Shown here: piece by piece, positions 18,601-24,741 of the stretch | How the letters are laid out: the number at the start of each line of letters is the position of its first letter | Numbering within the stretch: position 1 is the first letter of the stretch | From: Lactifluus volemus | Lineage: Eukaryota; Basidiomycota; Agaricomycetes; Russulales; Russulaceae | Length of the DNA stretch: 24,741 nucleotides | NCBI GenBank assembly: GCA_022376515.1 | Contig: WTXI01000449.1 | Span: 1-24,741 of the forward strand | Direction of reading: 5' to 3' | Notes under the pieces: model-generated | What the model was told of the DNA's origin: nothing | Database searches by the model: none | The model's input: only the letters and a program-made list of their open reading frames with translations | Position numbers and translations under genes: made by a program

Positions 18601-19088
18601 CTATTCAGCGGTAGCGAACTTTCGCGGGTCCGGTGTGTCGTAGTACGACTGTTTGCTGTAATCGTCGGGATGATCGTCGGGGTGCAGTGAGTAAACGGCT
18701 TTCTTACGTCCTTCGATTCCTTTGGGCGGCGCACCATGGACTAGGGTTGAAGCACTCTCCGAAGAGCGCGAGGCGAACAGCATGTAATCGCACTACAGGC
18801 ATGAGGTTGGGCTTGATATACACTATCGAGGCTGGCGTGAAACCATTTGGGCTCGTACTGTAGAACCTAGTTAATCGTCAGACGTTCTGACATCGCTTAA
18901 GTTGCGATGTCGGTATTGGCAGTGCGGAGTACGTAACGTACCATGTCTTGCATTTCGTTTAATTGAGAAGAGTTTCGGTGAACTCGGCAAGCAGACGCGA
19001 GGCGCTGATTGCATGTATCGACGATCCACCAGGTATGGTATGCGGAGCTCGCCATGCAGCAGACTAGCCTTCCCGGAATTACAACAAA
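18601..19088 (-). CDS. Candidate 3' exons of an unknown minus-strand gene
   Basis: Three minus-strand segments join in phase through plausible GT-AG introns: 19088-18942, 18866-18794 and 18719-18601. The product would include NEMQDM, then VLQYEPKWFHASLDSVYQAQ, then IEGRKKAVYSLHPDDHPDDY and a tail ending RKFATAE before TAG. The C-terminal third has sensible composition (Asp/Tyr/Pro-rich). The N-terminal end is not settled; an ATG occurs inside the first segment. Part of the intron at 18720-18793 is itself open in frame with the last exon, so the structure is uncertain. No family is recognised. Confidence 0.3.
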
Positions 19089-19189
19089 CTGTGTCGCGGC
19101 CGCCGAGAAAAAAAAACTGTTCAACTAACCATCTCCTGGCGCACGTTGGTCGGGTTTTTGCAATAGCGAGATGCAAATGAGGATGATGT

Positions 19190-19406
19190 TTACGGAGACA
19201 TAGTTATCTGCACCCATGGCTTGTATATTTTCTGATAGGCTAGGTGTCCGTCATCTGTGTACGCACATCCCGAGTAGCGCCACGAAACTTTCCATTGGAA
19301 TGTATGGCGTGGCGTCTCCACACAGCTAACTGTTTGATTCGAGGCTTCCTATACCCAAGAGAGATAGGCTCAGTGACGCAACTGAATAAGTAATGAAAAG
19401 ACGCAT
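19190..19406 (-). CDS. Candidate small secreted protein
   Basis: From ATG 19406 the minus strand encodes a signal-peptide-like start (MRLFITYSVASLSLSLLGIG), preceded by a CT-rich leader. A 43-nt GT-AG intron at 19288-19330 joins it in phase to an exon ending with TAA at 19190-19192, giving 57 residues with Tyr/Trp/Lys-rich sequence (AYTDDGHLAYQKIYKPW) and a single cysteine. Length and layout would suit a small secreted protein, but there is no family match and only one cysteine, so it could be chance. It might also be the first exon of a longer gene continuing into the 18601-19088 candidate. Confidence 0.3.
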
Positions 19407-20437
19407 GGCTATTGAATGAAAGAGAAGAACAAGCGAGACAGTTTCAAAGATTTACACACATCCATTAATCATTTCTACCTTGCTGCTACATCGTCCCCGG
19501 TTAAAGCATCGGAACGTGAGCACCATAACCGGATTATGGGCGCCTGTGAGAATCTTGTCACGGTGTGGCGCAGACTTTGTTACATATTCGGTCGTAATTC
19601 GACGTCGACTTCTAAGAAAAAGGGTTGCGTGCCATGGTGAAGAACAGATGATGGTCCATACTTGCGTGTTTGATACCGTCGATTAGTTCCTGTATGTGAA
19701 TCTCGCCAGCCAGGTGGAACTACGCAGGAATGATTACCCGAATGATGGAACACCCAATAATACGACTGGCCCAATTCGTGAAAGCGAGATAACCCTGAGT
19801 TGCGCCCATCATTCCGGTATTCAGTAGGGAAAAAAAGAAGTTGTTTTCGTGATACGCCTAGTCAACGTGTCGATCACTGCAAGAAAAGCACCAGGGAAAA
19901 AAGGTCTATAATTGGGTAAAGCTGGCGTGCTGTTATTGTTTGTGGCTCTACTAATATTCACTTACTATCTCTATGGCAGCGAGGATATTCAAATGTTTTG
20001 ACCCAGTCTGAATTGTAGGTCGTCTGAGCACCTGTGAAGGGCGCACATACAGCAAGTCGAGGCCTGGACATGCAACCAGGGATGAGACGAGAGGCAGGCA
20101 ATATACCCTGGGAACGTTCATCCAAAGGCTCGGTTCCATAAGTTCATCCTTCTGCTGTGAACCGAAATTGAGAGCGCTACTTCCTAGATGCCGTTGTCAC
20201 CTACTAGCGGCGAAGCAAAGGAATGACGTACTACGCAACGAGTAGCACGGTCCAACATGGATGTTATGATGATGACATATGAATCTAACCGAAGGCTGGT
20301 TGGGTGTTGCGCTAAAGATTATGAGAGGTGGTGACTCAAGATAAAAGAACGTGACAAATACGGGGCGGGGCGGCGTAGCACGCCACCATCGCGCGACTCG
20401 CGCTGATCCTCAACTAACCTTACTATCGTCCTGTCAT
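19407..20437. other. No gene recognised
   Basis: About 1 kb with short open frames only; none is supported by motif, composition or splice sites. It contains the upstream region of the gene starting at 20438. Confidence 0.4.
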
Positions 20438-20957
20438 ATGATGGTACCTTCCCCTTCCCCTTCTGTCCTCTCCAGTTCCAGCTCCAGTCTGACACCAACA
20501 GGTTCCATCTCGAGTACGAGCACTGTCACGCCAAACACGTATGCAGCCACTGGCACCCCCACCATTTCCACACCACCACCACCACCACCACCACCACCAT
20601 TTAGTTCACATCGCCCCTATCCGCTCTCTGCCTCATCTGCCCACGTGAGTGCAAGTAGGAAAACGACGGGCACGGGCGCAGACGAAGGAACGTCAACTGG
20701 CCCACGTAACACTAGCCGCATTCCCGTCACGCCGGCCGTACTGCGTTCCATCTTTGCCTCTTCACGGTCGCCGGGTGAGGAACGCTCCCTATCTCGCATC
20801 GCATTCTTCAGGTACGCCATACTTCCGTCTCTCCAGACAAAAACAGACGTCGTACAGATTCTCGGGCTTTATCATTAGTTGTCTTGGGATAAGTTTGATG
20901 GCGAACCAGGGACGAGGCATTCGCACGGGTGCTGCGCTCCTCGGGATGGGCGTATAG
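20438..20957 (+). CDS. Hypothetical Ser/Thr/Pro-rich protein
   Basis: Two exons, 20438-20811 and 20879-20957, joined by a 67-nt intron (donor GTACGC, acceptor CATTAG) in matching phase, give about 150 residues. The start is the first of two adjacent ATGs. Residues 1-90 are Ser/Thr-rich with a run of ten prolines coded by CAC/ACC repeats. The middle reads RIPVTPAVLRSIFASSRSPG. The C-terminus is a mildly hydrophobic, Gly-rich segment (SCLGISLMANQGRGIRTGAA). If the intron is retained, the frame ends at 20878 instead. No catalytic motif or family is recognised. The CAC repeat and Ser-rich part are typical of fungal disordered proteins. The gene could continue if the GTATAG at 20952 is used as a donor. 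Confidence 0.45.
20569..20600 (+). repeat. CAC trinucleotide microsatellite
   Basis: About ten tandem CAC/ACC units within the open frame starting at 20438; they encode the polyproline run, so changes in copy number would alter its length without shifting frame. Confidence 0.85.
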
Positions 20958-21605
20958 GGGTCCATATGGATAAGAGAGCGCATCAAATGCCACGTAGAGT
21001 TACAGTTCTGTACTGCAAACCTGCGCCGTGCGTGATATACCAAATTGAGACGACGGATTTTCTATTTAATTTATACATATTTTGCCTTTGTGGCCAAGTA
21101 ATGAACAGAGAGGGAGAACGCGTTCGTCCAAACTGTCCTTGCGCAGGCTTGTTGCCGCCTTTTCAATGCGACACAACTATCCGGAAAGTCAACCCCCGGC
21201 AACTTCCCGAAGCCCGGAAGTTTCAACCCCATCGATTGCGAGACCGGGTAGCCTAGCTGAATTTGGCGCGTGGCGCCGCGAGGAAGTATTCGCGTACAGT
21301 AGCTCATTGTTTCCCGCGTCACAAAGGAAAGGAACCCGCTGGATCCTGAGGCCTGAGGCGGCATTACTTGACGTCGCTAAGGGCAAGCGGAAGGCGGCTC
21401 GACCCCGACGACACTTTGCCCTGCCGACACCACAAAATACTCGCGCGTGAGGAGCCACCGCAGCCTGAGCGCCCCTCCCCGCGCCCAGTTCCCCCATCTT
21501 TTGCATAAATATCTAGGGTTTACCAGACTTTTAACTTCAAAATTGTTTCGCTAATTTTGTTGCAATCGTTCTCAATTTGGAGCGTGACGTGCTGCGCAGC
21601 TCTTT
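20958..21605. other. Ambiguous region, competing open frames
   Basis: A plus-strand frame to 21450 (RPGSLAEFGAWRREEVFAYS, then a basic tail) and a minus-strand frame from ATG 21506 overlap each other. Both have GC-rich, weakly protein-like sequence, and neither has a known motif. A splice acceptor before 21148 could make the plus-strand frame a last exon of the gene at 20438, but I found no clear donor. The region also holds the 3' end of the amidohydrolase gene transcript and an AT-rich patch at 21500-21570. Confidence 0.35.
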
Positions 21606-24600
21606 CTATAATAAGTCTACTCGTCCCTGGGCGCTTGATACCATTCCCACTACAGCGCTCTCCATGTCAAGCGGCCCGCCGCGTGCCCAAGCAACCACGT
21701 CACCTTCCCAGACGGCCTGGTCAATGCCAAGTAACCGCTCAAGGTTGACAGTTGCAAGTCCCAGCGCCTTCTCAGGCGATACTCGTCCATTCGACTCGGC
21801 CGTTGCCTGAATAAAGTACGGATATGGGTTAGTATCCAACTAAAAATAACGAGGCTTCCCTGGAAAATTACCCATGCGAGGTCAAAACGGGTGTGCGCTG
21901 CAAGTGCTGCATCAGTCGTGCCAATGCCAACCAGCACGTTATGTTCTAGGAGCGTTACGAGCGCGGTATCATTCGAAATCGGTGGACCCAGCAGTCTGGT
22001 AATCAACGTTGAGTTCCAAGATTAAACCACCCTGAATACCGACGTACACCCGCCTGTCATCCCACGTTTCGGGGATTGGCCTTGATGGGGTCAGGATGAC
22101 ACCTACGCGGGCCCGACCTGGTGCACGACGTCAGCAGCCCACTTCCTGACTACCGTGCGCACCTACCAATCTCCCTGGCAAGTAAGTGCGCCTCCGCGGC
22201 GCCAGAGAACACGAGCCGCATTCTTGTACCACGCTTTTGTTCAACTTCCTCCTTGAGTTCCAGTAGTGCAGCCATCACGTCCGCGGATCCAACATCAATC
22301 ACCAAGGGCAGAACGCCATTTGCTGCTTTTGCGAACCATTGCGCGGTTTCCCCGGCACCTCCATCACCTTCCGCAAGTAATAGACGACGTAAGACTGAAA
22401 TGCGCGTGCTGATGCTCGGGATCCGGCTATGTCCACTTTGCGTCATCAGCACGTCAGCACGTCGCATGGAACAGTGTAGCGCCGAAACGCGCTGGATGAC
22501 CGCCCCTCTTGCGAGGCGGTGGGGCGCACCCGTGCGGAACGTCGTTGAAAGTCCGATAAATGTTGGTTCAGTAAAGAAAGCACGAGGAGGTGAGGTGGCA
22601 ACGGTAACACCAGCACGATAGGCGATGCTGCGCTCGGCGATATGTGCGTCAGGAAAGAACAGCTGAGTTTAAGCGAGAAGTCGTACAGGGCATTCCGGGT
22701 CTGGAATTCTAATGCATCCGCGGCTTGAACGATACCTCCGGATCCCTGAGGATTTCCGGTACATCATCGGCGAACGCATCAAACGGAAGTCCGTCCCCCG
22801 TACTGGGCTCGGATGCTATCTCCTGAAGCCCCAGGTTCGATCCGAAGGAGATGAATGCTGGTGCAAGTACTCCGCCTTCTAAATCGACAAGACGAGCCGC
22901 GATGGGGACGAGCGAATTGCATGCGCTATCAGCCCCCGCACAAATGATCTTCCCACCATGAATGATGACAACACCTTTGGCGGGATCTACTGCACTTGCA
23001 TGGAACATGTTTTCTATACCTTCCATCCCACGAACGAGCACTGCTGACACGTTTGTGAAAACCACGGTTTCCGAGACCCGCTCTACCTCCAAAGGCGGCA
23101 AGCCGTCCCACTTGAGGGCTTCCTCGCGTTCCCGTTTCCAGTCGGGTACCTTCGGGGGCTCACGCCATTCCGGTTCTTCTTTTCCTTGTCCAACGAGCAC
23201 GTCAATTTCTCTCCCAAGGGGTTGCGGTATGCCATCAATCCACACGGCAACTGGTGTCGCACCAAGACGTAGCGGATGAGAGTCCCAGAGTACCACATCT
23301 GCGTCCATTCCAGGACGCAAGCTACCGAGACGATGTGATAGACCAGCAACAGCGGCTGGCGCGGTAGTTACTGAAGCAAGCGCGAGTTCCAATGGAAGAC
23401 CATAGTGATATGCTTCCTGTGCTTCGTAGAGGAGATAACGTCCATTAATTACCGGATGGTCAGTCTAACGACAGTCAGTCTGGTCGGATGGCACAGACGC
23501 GATCATCCGGACCTTCAAGATGACGGTAAAATTGTGATCTGCAAGTACGCGTGGCGCATGAACGTTGCCACGATACGACTCGCGCTTGAAGCTGCCCAGA
23601 CTTGAGGACCTCTGAACCACTGCTACAAAGGTCAGGACGCACCGATAATAGTCGGAAAAAGAGCGATCGCCGGAGGGCCACCCCACCTATTCGAAGATGG
23701 GTCAGAAGAAAACGGCGTTGCATTAACCTTACATTCGCTTGAGTAGGTTTGGAACGAGCCATGCCTCAGCGGCATGGTGGATCGAGTCCACGTGGAATTT
23801 AAACTCGTTGCTCAACTAGCGTTCAGATATTATTGAGCCAAACTATGTGCCAGTAAGATTTATTCACTCACTCTGACTATGGAATCTATATCAACAGCCT
23901 CCTGAACGTGTTGTGATACCTGATCACGAGATGAGGAATGTTCAATTACTTCCTCGAAGAGAAAAAGTACTACGGCCGCACCTTCACGCGTCCACGAAGG
24001 ACATCCACCAGTGCCTCATATTGGAAACCCTCCGGGAACTTGTCGTCAATGAAATCCCAACGGCCAGCCTCTACTTTGGCACAATAAGCATCCTGCGCGG
24101 CTTTGATTTGGCTGGCTTTCTGATAGGCTTGACGATAGGACCACATGGTATCCATGCGATTACCGTAGCGGTCGACGTTTTCTCCCATGGCTTGTCTAAG
24201 AAGAAGTCAACAAAACTTGCACTTAATATTTATGGAACCACCACGCACTTGAGGTATCGCCACCGAGGAGGGTCAGAAGAATATAAGTGCGATCCATTCA
24301 GTTCTTGAGGTGGCTCAATGACCATGGAGGTCGGTGAACGTTCCGCGGTCTTGCGTAATTTCATCATGAATGCCTGACCAGCTGGAATATCCTCAAGATA
24401 AATATACAACATTAGCGTCTGAGGCATGTGGATTACCAATTGGATTGGCACTCCCTGGAAGAACTTGCATGGAAGTGATACCACCGGCCATGGTAAGTTG
24501 AAGGGAGTCGTCGTGAGTGTCAAACGCGTCGATGGTCCTCAACCAGGGCAAAATAGGGCCCTTATTCGAGTTCAAATTGAAAGTAGCTTTTTTCTCATGG

Positions 24601-24741
24601 TTGAGCCTACAAGAGGGTCGTTTGAAAGAGTATGGACAGATACTTGCCACGCAAAGTAGGTAAACTATATATGCCAACATGCGAGTGAAAGTCAACTAAC
24701 GAGGGGGACGAGTAAATATCAGCGACTTGTCAAGAAAACGC
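21606..24741 (-). CDS. Tandem amidohydrolase-superfamily protein (partial, frame break)
   Basis: Metal-dependent hydrolase of the amidohydrolase superfamily, with two modules as in fungal proteins labelled CE9/amidohydrolase; substrate unknown. Minus-strand exons: 24560-24437, 24381-24249, 24195-23982, 23919-23872, 23815-23733, 23686-23643, 23600-23513, 23464-22687, 22627-22167, 22117-22048, 21995-21872, 21806-21606. Module 1 shows FDTHDDSLQLTMAGGIT, YEALVDVLRGRVKV, LSNEFKFHVDSIHHAAEAW, HPVINGRYLLYEAQEAYHYG preceded by TD, and GSLRPGMDADVVLWDSHPL. Module 2 shows VVFTNVSAVLVRG, IVQAADALEFQTRNAL, AYRAGVTVATSPPRAFF and VNLERLLGIDQAVWEGDVV. The TDHP and HH motifs fit metal-site residues; in module 1 the usual HTH before EAVD is SQH. 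The N-terminus lies beyond the right edge. A one-base break at about 22741 interrupts module 2, and the 23643 junction may need another base. Confidence 0.82.
22735..22745 (-). other. Reading-frame break in the amidohydrolase gene
   Basis: The frame from module 1 runs to EILRDP and then to a stop at 22709. The conserved sequence GGIVQAADALEFQTRNAL continues one base out of frame. One added base in GATCCGG restores continuity. No intron of normal size resolves it. Confidence 0.7.

Noticed and set aside
22560..22600. A second frameshift in the amidohydrolase around the VATSPPRAFF segment
   Set aside because: Careful re-reading of the minus strand showed the frame is continuous there; the first reading had skipped bases.
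22628..22686. A frameshift after IVQAADALEFQTRNAL in the amidohydrolase
   Set aside because: A 59-nt GT-AG intron in phase 2 explains it and restores the conserved AYRAGVT sequence.
1..24741. CRISPR array, bacterial operon or riboswitch
   Set aside because: No regularly spaced repeats with unique spacers, no ribosome-binding sites and dense spliceosomal introns; the DNA is eukaryotic.

Overview
The window looks like nuclear DNA of a filamentous basidiomycete, most likely an Agaricomycete. Coding regions are cut by many short GT-AG introns (mostly 42-120 nt). Two genes encode large Dbl-homology RhoGEFs, and the left end carries transposon protein fragments of kinds common in mushroom genomes. 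All exon structures here were read by eye from splice signals and frame continuity, not from transcripts.

Left third (1-6.4 kb): repeats and mobile DNA. The window opens inside the C-terminus of a transposon-like ORF (Plavaka-type, tentative). It is followed by a decayed fragment of a ribonucleotide reductase large-subunit gene and a small palindromic cluster of TGACAAG units. Next comes a minus-strand Ty3/Gypsy-type complex at 1161-5026. It has two ~1.2-kb direct repeats (about 95% identical by hand count) flanking a gag ORF with a CCHC knuckle and a pol stub; no reverse transcriptase or integrase is present. Between 5.0 and 6.4 kb lie a tRNA-shaped sequence and a 253-bp inverted repeat with a 7-nt loop that appears perfect.

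Middle (6.4-16.7 kb): a broken minus-strand reading frame (6975-7500) and an uncertain plus-strand ORF precede two multi-exon RhoGEF genes arranged tail to tail. The plus-strand gene (7954-12556, about 1298 aa) has DH and PH-like regions and a coiled-coil tail. The minus-strand gene (16699-13073, about 1113 aa) also has DH and PH regions but a different layout. Both should act as guanine-nucleotide exchange factors for Rho/Cdc42-type GTPases in polarity or septation; their adjacency is noteworthy.

Right third (16.7-24.7 kb): about 3.7 kb with only weak gene candidates, then a Ser/Thr/Pro-rich hypothetical gene (20438-20957). Last is the 3' part of a minus-strand gene for a tandem amidohydrolase protein, at least 12 exons, running off the right edge. 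It carries one clear reading-frame break near 22741, so it is either a recent pseudogene or contains an assembly error.
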